From positions 62,001 to 126,000 of the forward strand of contig JANRLI010000003.1 in NCBI GenBank assembly GCA_033762625.1: a stretch of DNA of 64,000 bases, given 5' to 3'. Below the pieces are notes generated by a model. It saw only the letters and a list, made by a program, of their open reading frames with translations, was not told the origin of the DNA and did not search any database. Positions 1 through 9,818 of this stretch are shown piece after piece. Numbering within the stretch: position 1 is the first letter of the stretch; every line of letters begins with the position of its first letter. Origin of the DNA: Alphaproteobacteria bacterium. GTDB lineage: Bacteria; Pseudomonadota; Alphaproteobacteria; UBA9219; RGZA01. The translations under genes were made by a program, and so were the position numbers.

Positions 1-273
1 CACATTTTTAAAGTAATATTTGTGAGCGTTCAGCGCTTTAACCGTTTCATTGGCGTGTTGCCCGCCCATGGTCACGATATAAGCCGTGGCATTGCGTAAA
101 TCAGGACTAATCCGCACTTCGGTTACTGTGATAATGCTGCGCGGCAAATCGGCTGGCCAAGGGTAGTCACCATCTTGAAACGATGCGGCAAGCGCATGGC
201 GCAATTCTTCACCAACGCGAAGCTGGCGGGGGGAACGGCCTGAAGACCCTGTTGGGGTTTTGAATTTTGACAT
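1..273 (-). CDS. rbfA: Ribosome-binding factor A, 3' part outside the window
   Basis: The first 91 codons of RbfA, a cold-shock-related factor that binds the 30S subunit and helps mature the 5' end of 16S rRNA. The ATG lies at 271-273 and the frame stays open to base 1, so the C-terminus is missing. The visible protein starts MSKFKTPTGSSGRSPRQLRV and continues with the family pattern VGEELRHAL, ITVTEVRISPDLRNATAYIV and HANETVKALNAH. The gene starts 12 bp after the infB stop on the same strand, the usual infB-rbfA order, so it is probably co-transcribed. It lacks a reported full-length frame only because it is cut by the window edge. Identification is from sequence pattern and synteny. Confidence 0.9.
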   Translation of the reverse strand, partial: MSKFKTPTGSSGRSPRQLRVGEELRHALAASFQDGDYPWPADLPRSIITVTEVRISPDLRNATAYIVTMGGQHANETVKALNAHKYYFKNV

Positions 274-285
274 GATATGTATGAA

Positions 286-2949
286 CTAGAGTTGGCGTGC
301 CACTTCTTCAACTTCGAAGCATTCAATCTGATCACCTTCTTGAATGTTATCGTAGTTTTCAAAGGCCATACCGCATTCATAGCCTTCGCGCACTTCCTTG
401 ACTTCGTCCTTCATGCGCTTAAGGGTCTTGAGCATACCTTCATGGATAACCACGCTGTCACGCAGCAAGCGAACCTTCGCGCCGCGCTTAACGATACCTT
501 CGGTAACCTTACAGCCTGCAACCTTACCGGCTTTGGTGATGTTGAAGACTTGAAGGATGGAAGCATAGCCAAGGAACTTCTCGCGCAGATCAGGGGCGAG
601 GAGGCCGGAGAGCATGCCCTTCACGTCATCCAAGATGTTATAGATGATGGAATAGTAACGGATATCAACCGCATCACGTTTGGCCAAATCACGGGCTTGC
701 GGGTTTGCGCGCACGTTAAAGCCAATGATAAGCGCATTAGATGCTTTCGCCAAAATCACATCGGATTCTGAGATTGCACCTACTGTCGCATCAAGAACCT
801 TCACCTTCACTTCGGTGCTGTCGCCGGCAAGTTTATCCAGCGCGCCGCGAATAGCTTCAACCGAGCCCTGCACGTCACCTTTGATAAGCACTGGAACTTC
901 CTTTGCCACACCTTCACGGATGTTGGTGAACATTTCTTCCAAGGAAGACTTGGTCGCGCTGGCCACTTGTTTGGAAGCCAGTTTGCGGCGTTTACGGAAA
1001 TCGGTGATTTCACGTGCGCGCGCTTCGCTTGCAACTACCACAAAGTCATCGCCGGCTAATGGCACACCGCCAAGACCCAATACTTCAACCGGCTGCGCTG
1101 GCATCGCTTCATCAAGGTTCTTGCCATGGTCATTCACAATTGCGCGAACGCGGCCTTGTTCAATGCCTGATACAACAATATCACCGGTGCGCAAAGTGCC
1201 CTGTTGCACAAGAATGGTTGCAACCGCGCCGCGGCCCTTATCCATCTGCGCTTCAATCACCACGCCTTTGCAGGTGCGGTTGGGGTTTGCCTTCAAATCC
1301 AATACTTCAGCTTGGAGGAGAACGGTTTCAAGAAGCTTATCAAGGTTTTTGCCCGTCTTAGCGGATACTTCCACAGACAGCGTTTCGCCGCCCATTTCTT
1401 CAACCTGTACGTCATATTGCAAAAGGCCCTGGCGAACGCGGTTGGCATCTGCGGTTGGCAAATCTGCCTTGTTGATGGCAACGATGATAGGAACATTCGC
1501 AGCCTTGGCATGCGTAATCGCTTCCACGGTTTGCGGCATTACGCCGTCATTGGCAGCAACAACCAGAATAACGATGTCAGTTACGTTTGCACCGCGTGCA
1601 CGCATTTCGGTAAAGGCGGCGTGGCCCGGTGTATCGATGAAGGTGATTTTACCCTTTGGAATTTCGACCTGATACGCACCAATGTGCTGGGTAATACCGC
1701 CGCTTTCACGTGCAACCACATTGGTTTTACGGATTGCATCGAGCAACGAGGTTTTACCGTGGTCAACGTGGCCCATAATGGTCACGACAGGGGCGCGCGG
1801 CAGCAAATCTTCAGCTTTTTCTGCTGTTTGCTGATCAAGGCCGATTTCAACGTCAGCTTCGGCAACACGGGTGTAGCGGTGACCGAATTCCGATGCCACG
1901 AGTTCCGCGGTATCAGCATCAATCGTCTGGGTAATGGTTGCCATCACCCCAAGCTTCATCAATGATTTGATTACATCGCCCGCGCGTTCGGCCATGCGGT
2001 TGGCAAGTTCCTGAACGGTGATAAATTCAGGGATAACAATGTCGCGAACAATTTTGACTTGTTCCTTGCTCATCATCTGACGCATTTGCTTTTCGCGTGC
2101 ACGGCGTGCGGATGCGAGTGAGCGCGTACGCTGCATCACTTCAACTTCGCCATCTGCCCCCGAAAGCTGGATTTGCGAAAGCATAACTTTACCGCTGTTG
2201 CGGCCTTTACCTGTATTCGTGTCACGTTTGGTTGGTGCGGCAGCGGGCGCAGCTACCTTGCCAGCTGTGCGGCGTTTATTGGCGCGTGGCGCATCATCTT
2301 CATCATCATCCGATGTGCGTTTCATGCCTTTTGGCAGGATTTGAGCGCGTTGAGGTTCTTCTTTCTTGCGCTTGCTTTCTTCTTCGATGCGCTTGGCTTC
2401 AATATCTTTGGCCTGCTGCTTTTCAAATTCCTGAATTTGACGCAGTTCTTCCAGTTCGCGGGCACGAAGCGTATCAGCCGACATACCGGATGATTTTTCG
2501 CGGGTAACAATATCGCCTGGGCGCGGGCCGGTTTGGGCAGTTGGCGGCGCATTGCGCATTTCTTCTTCGCGCTGTTTCTCATCATCAATTGCGCCGCGAA
2601 GGGCTTGAACGCGGGCCGCGCGTTCTTCATTGGTGAGGGTACGGATAACCGCGCTGCGTGAACGCCCTTGTTCGCTTAGCCCCACCAGTGTCTGGCCATT
2701 TGACGTGGTGGATGTGGTGGTTGGCGCAGTAGATGTTTGCGCTGGCTTCGTTTCGCCAGGAGCCGGGTCACGCTTGCGCTTGATTTCTACAGCAACGGTT
2801 TTGCTGCGACCATGCGTGAAACTCTGTTTAACAGTACCTACAACCGCAGCCGGTTCAACAGGAGCAGCGGTACCCTTGAGTTGAAGCTTGCCGCCAAGGC
2901 TGAGCTTCTTTCCTTCTTTAGGTTTTTCGTCTTTGGCTTCGTTGCTCAT
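286..2949 (-). CDS. infB: Translation initiation factor IF-2
   Basis: An 887-residue IF-2, the GTPase that brings fMet-tRNA to the 30S subunit and promotes subunit joining. The first ~300 residues are a charged, low-complexity N-terminal region rich in Lys, Glu, Ala and Thr. An IF2_N-like segment follows ([20 protein letters not shown], about 305-360). The G domain has G1 GHVDHGKT (393-400), G3 DTPGH (439-443), G4 NKAD (493-496) and an SAKTG G5-like motif near 530. The C-terminal half carries the usual beta-barrel and fMet-tRNA-binding domains. Length is normal for alphaproteobacteria. The ATG at 2947-2949 is preceded by an A-rich stretch without a clear Shine-Dalgarno sequence. Only 66 bp separate it from nusA, with no room for ylxR. 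The operon order rimP-nusA-infB-rbfA is standard. Confidence 0.97.
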   Translation of the reverse strand: MSNEAKDEKPKEGKKLSLGGKLQLKGTAAPVEPAAVVGTVKQSFTHGRSKTVAVEIKRKRDPAPGETKPAQTSTAPTTTSTTSNGQTLVGLSEQGRSRSAVIRTLTNEERAARVQALRGAIDDEKQREEEMRNAPPTAQTGPRPGDIVTREKSSGMSADTLRARELEELRQIQEFEKQQAKDIEAKRIEEESKRKKEEPQRAQILPKGMKRTSDDDEDDAPRANKRRTAGKVAAPAAAPTKRDTNTGKGRNSGKVMLSQIQLSGADGEVEVMQRTRSLASARRAREKQMRQMMSKEQVKIVRDIVIPEFITVQELANRMAERAGDVIKSLMKLGVMATITQTIDADTAELVASEFGHRYTRVAEADVEIGLDQQTAEKAEDLLPRAPVVTIMGHVDHGKTSLLDAIRKTNVVARESGGITQHIGAYQVEIPKGKITFIDTPGHAAFTEMRARGANVTDIVILVVAANDGVMPQTVEAITHAKAANVPIIVAINKADLPTADANRVRQGLLQYDVQVEEMGGETLSVEVSAKTGKNLDKLLETVLLQAEVLDLKANPNRTCKGVVIEAQMDKGRGAVATILVQQGTLRTGDIVVSGIEQGRVRAIVNDHGKNLDEAMPAQPVEVLGLGGVPLAGDDFVVVASEARAREITDFRKRRKLASKQVASATKSSLEEMFTNIREGVAKEVPVLIKGDVQGSVEAIRGALDKLAGDSTEVKVKVLDATVGAISESDVILAKASNALIIGFNVRANPQARDLAKRDAVDIRYYSIIYNILDDVKGMLSGLLAPDLREKFLGYASILQVFNITKAGKVAGCKVTEGIVKRGAKVRLLRDSVVIHEGMLKTLKRMKDEVKEVREGYECGMAFENYDNIQEGDQIECFEVEEVARQL

Positions 2950-3015
2950 TTTCTGTTTTTTGCTTTCGGTTAGGTTACATGGCGTTAAACATCGTTTGCG
3001 GGTTGTGCTGTGCGA

Positions 3016-4515
3016 TTACTTCTTCACTTCACCGTTTTCATCAAACCAGTGTGCGCGCGCAGCCATAATGATGTCATTCGCTTGACGTTCGTTCAGGTTG
3101 GTTTCGCCAACCAGTTCACGAAGTTCATCGCTAGCCAAATCTGCCAAGTCATCGCGGGTTTTAACGCCGCCTTCGCCCAGCTTGACCTTCATTTCAAGGG
3201 TCAGGCCGTTTAAAGACAGCAGGCTTTCATCAATACCCAGTTCTTTGATGCGTGCATTCATTTGTTCCGCCTTTTCGGTTAGCCAGTTCTTGGCGCGGCT
3301 TTGCAATTCAGCGGCAACATCGGCATCAAAGCCTTCGATGCTGGCGAGTTCGCCATCGGGTGCTTCGGCGATGTGTTCCACTTTCGTGTAGCCTTCGGCA
3401 ACCAGCAAATGCGCAATCACATCATCCACATCGAGTGCTTCGATGAAGAGGGTGGAGCGAACACGCAATTCTTCCTGACGGCGTTCGGATTCTTCTTTTT
3501 CGGTCAGGATATCAATTGCCCAACCGGTGAGCATGGATGCCAAACGCACGTTTTGACCACGGCGGCCAATGGCTTGTGACAATTGTTCATCGGGTACCAC
3601 AACTTCGATGCGTTGGTTTTCTTCATCGAGCACAACTTTGGAAACTTCGGCAGGTGCCAATGAGTTCACCACAAAGGTAGCGGGTTCAGGTGACCAGGGG
3701 ATGATGTCGATCTTTTCGCCGCCCAGTTCAGCAACAACGGCTTGAACACGGCTGCCGCGCATACCAACGCATGCACCCACAGGGTCAATGGAATTATCGT
3801 TTGAAATCACGGCAATCTTTGCACGGCTGCCGGGGTCACGGGCTACAGACTTAATTTCAATCACGCCGTCATAGATTTCTGGAACTTCAGCAGTAAATAG
3901 TTTTGCCATGAACAATGGATGCGTACGTGACAAGAAAATTTGCGGGCCGCGTGTTTCTTCGCGCACGTCGTAGATGTATGCGCGTACACGGTCACCATTC
4001 TTGAGATGTTCGCGTGGCAGTAATTCATCGCGGCGAACAACCGCTTCCGCGCGGCCAAGGTCAACGGTCACATTGCCGAATTCAACACGCTTCACGATAC
4101 CGTTTACCACTTCACCGATACGGTCACGGTATTCGCGGAATTGACGTGCGCGTTCTGCGTCACGAACCTTTTGCACGATAACCTGCTTTGCGGTCTGCGC
4201 GGCGATACGTCCAAAATCAATCGGGGGAAGGGTATCAACGAGGTAATCGCCAACCTTGACGTCTTGCTTAATCTTGCGGGCTGCATCGACCAAAATCTGG
4301 GTAAATTCGTTCTCGATCGCTTCGGCAACCTGCAAATAGCGCATCAGCTGGATTTCACCTGTTTTGCGGTCGATGCTGGCGCGGATATCATGTTCGGCGC
4401 CGTATTTGGAGCGGCCAGCCTTTTGAATGGCCTGTTCCATTGCTGCCAATACTTCATCGCGGTCGATGCTTTTTTCACGTGCTACGGCATCGGCTACTTG
4501 CAAAATCTCGGTCAT
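3016..4515 (-). CDS. nusA: Transcription termination/antitermination factor NusA
   Basis: A 499-residue NusA, an RNA-polymerase-binding factor that modulates pausing, termination and antitermination. The N-terminal RNAP-binding domain ([20 protein letters not shown]) is followed by an S1 domain (about 130-200, [20 protein letters not shown]). Two KH domains follow (about 205-345, with [14 protein letters not shown] and [13 protein letters not shown]). The C-terminal repeats are of the alphaproteobacterial type ([32 protein letters not shown]). The ATG at 4513-4515 has a good ribosome site (AGAGGAT) 6 bp upstream. It lies 47 bp after rimP and is probably in the same transcript. No truncation or missing motif is apparent. 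Confidence 0.97.
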   Translation of the reverse strand: MTEILQVADAVAREKSIDRDEVLAAMEQAIQKAGRSKYGAEHDIRASIDRKTGEIQLMRYLQVAEAIENEFTQILVDAARKIKQDVKVGDYLVDTLPPIDFGRIAAQTAKQVIVQKVRDAERARQFREYRDRIGEVVNGIVKRVEFGNVTVDLGRAEAVVRRDELLPREHLKNGDRVRAYIYDVREETRGPQIFLSRTHPLFMAKLFTAEVPEIYDGVIEIKSVARDPGSRAKIAVISNDNSIDPVGACVGMRGSRVQAVVAELGGEKIDIIPWSPEPATFVVNSLAPAEVSKVVLDEENQRIEVVVPDEQLSQAIGRRGQNVRLASMLTGWAIDILTEKEESERRQEELRVRSTLFIEALDVDDVIAHLLVAEGYTKVEHIAEAPDGELASIEGFDADVAAELQSRAKNWLTEKAEQMNARIKELGIDESLLSLNGLTLEMKVKLGEGGVKTRDDLADLASDELRELVGETNLNERQANDIIMAARAHWFDENGEVKK

Positions 4516-4562
4516 CGTTATCCTCTTTCGTTACTTCAACTAACTAATCTAAAATTTTGTTT

Positions 4563-5090
4563 CTAAACGGTTTCTCGTTGTTCGCTGTTCTTTAGTGCTG
4601 CTTTCATCAACGCATCATTCATCACCAGTTTGGCTTGATCGATGGTATCAAAAGGCAGGGTTACCTTAGCTGGCGCTTCGCCTTTTTTCTCAGGCATGAT
4701 TTCGATGGCGACATCTTTGCCTTCAACGCCAAGTACAATCCCACGGAAATTACGGCGGCCATCGCGTGGTGCGGCCAGCTGAACCTTTGCTTCAAATCCA
4801 GCAAAACGCTGGAAATCCTTGAGGCGGGTTAATGGGCGGTCAATCCCGGGGGAGCTAACTTCAAGGCTGTAAGCCGATGAAATAGGATCTGCCACATCCA
4901 ATTGCGCAGAAACAGTGTGGCTGATGGTTTCGCAATCATCCACGGTTATGGTCGCGCCATCTTGACGTTCGGCCATGATTTGCAGCGTTTGATTAGCCTT
5001 GCCGCCGGAGATATGCACGCGCACCAACTCATACCCCATGGATTCTAGGGTGGGTGTAATAAGCTCTGCAATTTTATCCGTTACAGCCAT
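4563..5090 (-). CDS. rimP: Ribosome maturation factor RimP
   Basis: A 175-residue RimP, needed for maturation of the 30S subunit. The N-terminal domain has ELITPTLESMGYELVRVHIS and the DDCETISHTVSAQLD and YSLEVSSPGIDRPLTRLKDF motifs typical of the family. The C-terminal part is the SH3-like domain. The frame can be extended to a TTG at 5117 (nine more residues), but the ATG at 5088-5090 gives the usual MAVTDKIAELI N-terminus and has GAGAA upstream, so I chose it. It is the first gene of the rimP-nusA-infB-rbfA run. A terminator-like hairpin lies just upstream at 5119-5147. Confidence 0.94.
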   Translation of the reverse strand: MAVTDKIAELITPTLESMGYELVRVHISGGKANQTLQIMAERQDGATITVDDCETISHTVSAQLDVADPISSAYSLEVSSPGIDRPLTRLKDFQRFAGFEAKVQLAAPRDGRRNFRGIVLGVEGKDVAIEIMPEKKGEAPAKVTLPFDTIDQAKLVMNDALMKAALKNSEQRETV

Positions 5091-5118
5091 GTCGTTTCTC
5101 AAAAACCGTTTAGGCAAT

Positions 5119-5147
5119 AAAAAAGGCGGGCTCTTTTGAAGCCCACC
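5119..5147 (-). terminator. Rho-independent terminator-like hairpin upstream of rimP
   Basis: Read on the minus strand, an 8-bp arm GGTGGGCT and AGCCCGCC (one G-T wobble) enclose a 7-nt loop and are followed by six T residues. It could end the transcript of the hypothetical gene at 5325-5705 or act as an attenuator in the rimP operon leader. The remaining gap (5148-5324) holds only short A/T-rich sequence and a small CCGC/GCGG inverted repeat near 5285-5297. I see no gene in it. Confidence 0.6.
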
Positions 5148-5324
5148 TCATCATTTCTATGACGGGTATTTATATGTTGAAGCGACAATATCAGGCACTT
5201 ATGCCATTTGCAAGAGGGGATGTGCAGTTTAACCCCTTGAACTACTGGGTATTTCATCATTTTTGGCTGTTTTTTTGCTGATTCCGCAAAATGCGGCCAT
5301 CACCAGAAATATTTTTTATTTTTC

Positions 5325-5705
5325 TTATGCAACCTGCGGAACCTCTGGCTGTGTACGGGCAGCCATGCGCAGCGGATAATAGGGCGTGCGGTTGGTATTA
5401 TATTTCGAATAGACAGTCCACGTTAAATCACCCGTTTCAGGATCGGTGGTCAGGTTGATGCCCTTTGCGCCATGTTCATTCGTGGCATTGGCCAGTGTTG
5501 CCTGGATAAGAAGGCCGCGCGTTGCGGGGTTATCAAAAAATGCCAGAAATTTTTGGGATGCTTCATTACGGCCTGTTGCTTTTGAATAATCGCCGCCAGG
5601 CACATCAATGATAATCTGGTCTTTGCGTTCGCATAAATTCAGCGCCGCGATATGCACCGCAAGACCGTCGTTATAATCACTGCTTTTTATGGCTTGTTCA
5701 CTCAT
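5325..5705 (-). CDS. Hypothetical protein, 126 aa
   Basis: I do not recognise this protein. It is soluble, with no signal peptide or membrane segment, and begins MSEQAIKSSDYNDGLAVHIA. It contains IIIDVPGGDYSKATGRNEAS and a TDPETGDLTWTVYSKYNT stretch that looks like paired beta strands. The ATG at 5703-5705 lies 54 bp before the trmB stop on the same strand, and base usage matches the neighbours. It interrupts the usual trmB-rimP adjacency of alphaproteobacteria. A terminator-like hairpin lies downstream. It is likely a real lineage-specific gene, but its function is unknown. Confidence 0.65.
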   Translation of the reverse strand: MSEQAIKSSDYNDGLAVHIAALNLCERKDQIIIDVPGGDYSKATGRNEASQKFLAFFDNPATRGLLIQATLANATNEHGAKGINLTTDPETGDLTWTVYSKYNTNRTPYYPLRMAARTQPEVPQVA

Positions 5706-5759
5706 GCCAAAACCGTATCAGGTTTTTTTGAGGAGCGGATTCAGGTTTTTAGTTTCAGC

Positions 5760-6458
5760 CTATTTGCGAATAAAAACGTAGTATTCCGGGCCCTTCCAGT
5801 TGGGGCGTTTTTTGGCGAGTTCCTTAATTTCATAGCGCGTGGCGGGCCAGTCATTCAGCCGTGTTTTGCGCATGCCGTTTTCGGTATCAGGTGCAGGCAT
5901 AAAATCAGCCGTAGCGCGCATATGTTCCAGCATATATTCCTGCAGCGTTGGATCATCACTTGCCACGCGCAATTGCGCGCCGGATTTCATGATGCGCGCA
6001 AGCTTGGGAAGGTTTTCCGGGCCGATGAAACGGCGATTGGCATGACGGTTTTTTGGCCAAGGATCAGGGAATAAAACAAAAACGCGTGAAATGGAATGTT
6101 CAGGTAGTGCGTCGATGATGATGCGCGCGTCATCATCCCAGACACGAATGTTTTCAATTTTGCCTTCATCGATGTGTTTTAAAAGACTGGCGACCGCATT
6201 CACATAAGGTTCGCAGCCGATCATACCGATATGCGGGTTCTCTTTTGCTTGCCATGCCAGATGTTCACCGCCGCCAAAGCCAACTTCGAGCCAGATGTCT
6301 TTGCCAGCAAAATAGTCAGCAGGATTTGGTTGTTGTTCCAGATTAATCTCGATCCGTGGCAACAGCGTTTGCATCAATGCTGTCTTGCCCGTGCGAAGCG
6401 GGCGGCCTTTGCGCCGCCCGTGTAATATATAACTAGCCTTTTCGAAGAAGGGCGGCAT
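5760..6458 (-). CDS. trmB: tRNA (guanine-N7-)-methyltransferase TrmB
   Basis: A 232-residue class I SAM-dependent methyltransferase that makes m7G46 in the variable loop of tRNAs. The SAM-binding motif LEVGFGGGEHLAWQA lies near residues 57-70. The family signature FPDPWPKNRHANRRFI lies near 128-143, and the C-terminal GPEYYVFIRK end is typical. The ATG at 6456-6458 lies 2 bp after the metK stop, so translation is probably coupled to metK. This places a SAM-consuming tRNA enzyme directly behind SAM synthetase, an arrangement conserved in alphaproteobacteria. Length is normal. Confidence 0.95.
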   Translation of the reverse strand: MPPFFEKASYILHGRRKGRPLRTGKTALMQTLLPRIEINLEQQPNPADYFAGKDIWLEVGFGGGEHLAWQAKENPHIGMIGCEPYVNAVASLLKHIDEGKIENIRVWDDDARIIIDALPEHSISRVFVLFPDPWPKNRHANRRFIGPENLPKLARIMKSGAQLRVASDDPTLQEYMLEHMRATADFMPAPDTENGMRKTRLNDWPATRYEIKELAKKRPNWKGPEYYVFIRK

Positions 6459-6460
6459 TC

Positions 6461-7627
6461 TTAAAGTTTGAAGGCACGCTTCAAATCTGCTGCGATGTCG
6501 GTCTTTTCCCAGCTGAATGAACCATCTTCGCCTGGGGTGCGGCCAAAGTGGCCATAGGCAGCAGTCTTTGCATAAATCGGACGGTTGAGGTTTAAGTATT
6601 CGCGGATACGGCGCGGGGTGAGCGGTACGATTTCCTGTAATACTTTGGAAATTTGTGCTTCATCCGCCTTACCTGTGCCATGCGTATTGATGTAAACCGC
6701 AATCGGGTGGGATACGCCAATCGCGTAAGCAATTTGAATGGTGCATTTATCAGCTAATCCCGCAGCAACCACATTCTTTGCCAGATAACGTGCAACATAA
6801 GCAGCGGAACGATCCACCTTGGTGGGATCCTTACCGGAGAATGCACCGCCGCCATGGGGCGCTGCGCCGCCATAGGTATCAACGATAATTTTACGGCCTG
6901 TTAAACCTGTATCACCATCCGGGCCGCCAATCACGAAGCGACCAGTTGGATTGACGTAGAAATTCTTGTCATCACACATCCAGCCTTCGGGCAGCACTTT
7001 TTCAACATAAGGGCGGACGAGCTGGCGAACCGTATCGGTATCTACCTTTTCACTGTGCTGGTGGGATACCACGATGGAGTGTGCACGCACCGGTTTACCA
7101 TCAACATATTCCAATGTTACTTGGCTTTTTGCATCAGGACCAAGCTGCGGTAATTTACCGGAATGACGGGCATCGGAAAGGCCGCGCAGAATATTATGTG
7201 CATACATAATCGGCGCAGGCATGAGCTCCGGTGTTTCATTGCACGCATAACCGAACATGATGCCTTGGTCGCCTGCGCCTTCATCTTTATTGTCTTTTGC
7301 GTCAACGCCTACGGCGATGTCTTCGGATTGGGCATGAACCAGCACATCGATATTCACCCATTGCCAGTGGAAGCCACGTTGTGCGTAACCAATGTCGCGG
7401 ATGGCTTCGCGTGCGACGGTTTGCATATCAAGTGGCGTAACACTTTCTGGCCCGCGAACTTCGCCCGCCAAGGTTACATGGTTGGTGGTCGCCAATGTTT
7501 CAACGGCGATGCGTGAATAAGGGTCTGCCTTAAGTAGCAAATCAACGATGGTATCGGAAATGCGGTCGCACACCTTATCGGGGTGGCCTTCGGAAACAGA
7601 TTCACTGGTAAAGAGATAGTTTTTCAT
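6461..7627 (-). CDS. metK: S-adenosylmethionine synthetase
   Basis: A 388-residue MetK that makes SAM from methionine and ATP. Family signatures are [14 protein letters not shown] (about 11-24), [12 protein letters not shown] (about 117-128) and [19 protein letters not shown] (about 260-278). The last contains the phosphate-binding loop. The ATG at 7625-7627 leads the metK-trmB pair. The 107-bp leader contains a weak promoter candidate (7682-7709). I could not match the leader to the SAM-II or SAM/SAH riboswitch layouts that I know. The upstream neighbour is an XRE regulator, as in other alphaproteobacteria. Confidence 0.97.
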   Translation of the reverse strand: MKNYLFTSESVSEGHPDKVCDRISDTIVDLLLKADPYSRIAVETLATTNHVTLAGEVRGPESVTPLDMQTVAREAIRDIGYAQRGFHWQWVNIDVLVHAQSEDIAVGVDAKDNKDEGAGDQGIMFGYACNETPELMPAPIMYAHNILRGLSDARHSGKLPQLGPDAKSQVTLEYVDGKPVRAHSIVVSHQHSEKVDTDTVRQLVRPYVEKVLPEGWMCDDKNFYVNPTGRFVIGGPDGDTGLTGRKIIVDTYGGAAPHGGGAFSGKDPTKVDRSAAYVARYLAKNVVAAGLADKCTIQIAYAIGVSHPIAVYINTHGTGKADEAQISKVLQEIVPLTPRRIREYLNLNRPIYAKTAAYGHFGRTPGEDGSFSWEKTDIAADLKRAFKL

Positions 7628-7681
7628 TTGCGTTGAATGCTCAAAAGGAAGGGAAGGTAGAAAAAAGGTAGCAGGGCGCTG

Positions 7682-7709
7682 ATATTAGAAAACCCAGCTA
7701 AAAGCGCAA
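7682..7709 (-). promoter_or_regulatory. Possible sigma-70 promoter for metK-trmB
   Basis: On the minus strand, TTGCGC (7704-7709) and TAATAT (7682-7687) are separated by 16 bp and lie about 55 bp upstream of the metK ATG. Both hexamers match consensus only in part, so this is tentative. Confidence 0.25.
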
Positions 7710-7734
7710 GGGAAAGAATGTAATGGCGCGGAGC

Positions 7735-8175
7735 TTATGCTTCATCCGACATGGCGCGGATCAAATCGAGGATTTTTTTGCGTTTCTTGGGGTCCTCGAT
7801 ACGGTAATAAGAGCGCACCAAATCGGCCGTTTCACGGCTTGCCATGTCGATTTTTGCGGCGTCATCCAACCCATCAATCGCATCTTGACCAGATTCTCCC
7901 ATGCCGGGAACGGATGGCTGTTCGATGTCTAATTGTTCAAAAAAATAATTCACAGGAACTTTTAGTGCCTGCGCGATTTCATGTAACCGGCTCGCGCTGA
8001 TACGGTTAGCGCCATGTTCATATTTTTGTACCTGCTGGAAGGTAAGGCCGACAAGGCTGGCCAATTTTTCCTGTGTCAAATTCAGGCTTAGACGGCGCAT
8101 ACGCAACCGATTGCCTACATGCAAATCGGTTGGGTGAATATCATTATGCTGATCTTGGCGCAGCGGCGAAGCCAT
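7735..8175 (-). CDS. XRE-family transcriptional regulator, PraR/PhrR-like
   Basis: A 146-residue DNA-binding protein. An HTH_XRE domain covers about 20-75 (GNRLRMRRLSLNLTQEKLAS, then GLTFQQVQKYEHGANRISAS). The acidic C-terminal tail ends PKKRKKILDLIRAMSDEA. The domain plan and the metK/lnt neighbourhood match the PraR/PhrR regulators of rhizobia, which act in stress, quorum-sensing or surface-attachment control. That assignment is inference from family and position. The gene lies between lnt and metK on the same strand. Its upstream region has repeated GTATGCAA elements that could be an autoregulatory operator. Confidence 0.85.
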   Translation of the reverse strand: MASPLRQDQHNDIHPTDLHVGNRLRMRRLSLNLTQEKLASLVGLTFQQVQKYEHGANRISASRLHEIAQALKVPVNYFFEQLDIEQPSVPGMGESGQDAIDGLDDAAKIDMASRETADLVRSYYRIEDPKKRKKILDLIRAMSDEA

Positions 8176-8213
8176 AAAACTAAAACCTGTTTTAAAAAAA
8201 CTTGGTTACGATT

Positions 8214-8272
8214 GTATGCAATTGTGAGATACACAAAACATATATTCGTATGCAACCGTAATTGCAACGAAT
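8214..8272. promoter_or_regulatory. Candidate operator upstream of the XRE gene
   Basis: Two exact GTATGCAA copies (8214-8221 and 8248-8255) start 34 bp apart and are followed by TTGCAACGAA (8262-8271). The second copy and the TTGCAACGAA element form an imperfect inverted repeat with TTCGT/ACGAA ends. They lie 40-95 bp upstream of the XRE start, where an autorepressor would bind. This is seen in sequence only; the function is inferred. Confidence 0.35.
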
Positions 8273-8305
8273 TAGCAAGGTTTAAATTATTTTCGCGAAA
8301 GATGT

Positions 8306-9817
8306 TTAAAAGAAGTGCTGAAGTTTTGTGAAATATGGTGCGGTTTCCAAAGCTTTGGGTAATGCGCTATCGATAATACCACTTTTATTCAAATCGAGTG
8401 ATGTGATGATGCGCCCCAGCGGGTCAACCACGGCGCTAACGCCGGAATTGGCAACACGGATAAGCGGAATGCCTTCTTCAATTGCACGCACCCGTGCCAT
8501 GGCAAGATGCTGGTATGGGCCAGAAGTATTGCCAAACCATGCGTCGTTGGTTACTTGTAGCAATAGTTGAGGCCTGTCATTCTCATCAACCAATTGTCCG
8601 CTGAAAATCGCTTCATAACAAATCATTGTACTAAAGGGTGGCAGACCTGGCGCGCGTAATGTTTTGGCGCCTGTACCCGGCGTGAAATCCCCGCTGCCAA
8701 TTACATCGACAGCTACTGGAACGGTTTGCAGAATGTTGCGTAAAGGAACGAACTCCCCGAAGGGAACAAGGTGTGATTTATCATAGCTGCCGATAATGCT
8801 TCCTTTATCATTCATGACAACCAGTGAATTGAAATATTTGCGCTGCCCGTTTTCAATCACACGTGACGCGCTGCCTGTTAAAATCGCACCGCCCTTTGGT
8901 ACCACGGGTTTAAGCTCAAGCCGCGCTGCTGCATCTTCATTCAAGAAAAACGGCGATGCAGTTTCTGGCCATATAATATGAGTAATAGGCTTCTCGGCAG
9001 GCTGCGCCGACATGCGGATGATTTTAGCAAGCGCAGCAACGCGCTGATCATGGGTTTTGCGTTCGCTTTGTTCAATCGCAGGCTGAACAAGCCGCAACAT
9101 GACCTTGTCATGATAGATGGTTTGGTTGGTTTCAAGACGTTGCACGCCCCATAGAGCTAGGCCTGAAAATACCATGCCGATAGCGGTTAGCGTGATGATG
9201 GCCGGTTTATCAAGTGGCTTGAAAACGAAACTGAATGACGCCGCCGCCAAAAGCGTGAGCAAGGTAAGACCTTTAATTCCAAACAGACTTGCGCTTTGAA
9301 TAATCGGCAATGTATCTGCCCAGATATAGCCGAATAAATTCCATGGAAAACCGCCCCAAAGCCAGCCGCGATTATGTTCGCATAGCGCGAGGACAACGCA
9401 CAGTGCGATGAGGTGAATAACCGGTTTGGTGCGCAGCCGATAAACCGCGCAACATGCGGCACCAAAAATCAAGCCAAGATAGGCGGGAAGCGCCAGCAGA
9501 GAAAATGGCAGAACCCATAGATAGCGTGTAATGTCGATGAAGAGTGATGCTGAAATCCAGTAAAGCCCCGCAAGATGAAATCCGACCGCCCAGCACCAGG
9601 CAGCGATAAAACATTGTTTCAGGCTAGTGGTAGAAATAAGCAGCGTTACAAAGCCGCCAAATCCAACAAAAAACAGGATCGGCCATGAAAGGGGCGGCAG
9701 CGCGAAGGCGCTTAGGGTGCCAAGCGCAACGCATAAACTATTTTTATGAAGAGGGCGAAGCTGCGTGAGCTTAGTTACAAACTGATAGAACGTATCGATA
9801 TTAAAAAAAGTTGGCAC
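8306..9817 (-). CDS. lnt: Apolipoprotein N-acyltransferase
   Basis: A 503-residue inner-membrane enzyme that adds the third acyl chain to bacterial lipoproteins. The N-terminal ~230 residues hold several hydrophobic segments. The C-terminal half is a nitrilase-like domain with the catalytic Glu (IIWPETASPFF), Lys (SYDKSHLVPFGEFVPLR) and Cys (TMICYEAIFSG). The start is a GTG at 9815-9817, one base after the corC stop, so corC-lnt is translationally close. The protein is normal in length. The corC-lnt-XRE-metK order is conserved in alphaproteobacteria. Confidence 0.95.
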   Translation of the reverse strand: MPTFFNIDTFYQFVTKLTQLRPLHKNSLCVALGTLSAFALPPLSWPILFFVGFGGFVTLLISTTSLKQCFIAAWCWAVGFHLAGLYWISASLFIDITRYLWVLPFSLLALPAYLGLIFGAACCAVYRLRTKPVIHLIALCVVLALCEHNRGWLWGGFPWNLFGYIWADTLPIIQSASLFGIKGLTLLTLLAAASFSFVFKPLDKPAIITLTAIGMVFSGLALWGVQRLETNQTIYHDKVMLRLVQPAIEQSERKTHDQRVAALAKIIRMSAQPAEKPITHIIWPETASPFFLNEDAAARLELKPVVPKGGAILTGSASRVIENGQRKYFNSLVVMNDKGSIIGSYDKSHLVPFGEFVPLRNILQTVPVAVDVIGSGDFTPGTGAKTLRAPGLPPFSTMICYEAIFSGQLVDENDRPQLLLQVTNDAWFGNTSGPYQHLAMARVRAIEEGIPLIRVANSGVSAVVDPLGRIITSLDLNKSGIIDSALPKALETAPYFTKLQHFF

Positions 9818-9818
9818 G

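Noticed and set aside
680-1965. Plus-strand frames of up to 330 codons antisense to infB
   Set aside because: They are shadows of the infB coding frame, with no ribosome sites or recognisable protein pattern.
5281-5300. CCGCAAAATGCGG hairpin as a terminator of the hypothetical gene
   Set aside because: No T run follows on either strand; the hairpin at 5119-5147 is a far better candidate.
7628-7734. A SAM-sensing riboswitch in the metK leader
   Set aside because: I could not find the conserved cores of the SAM-II or SAM/SAH classes in this 107-bp leader. A covariance search would settle it.
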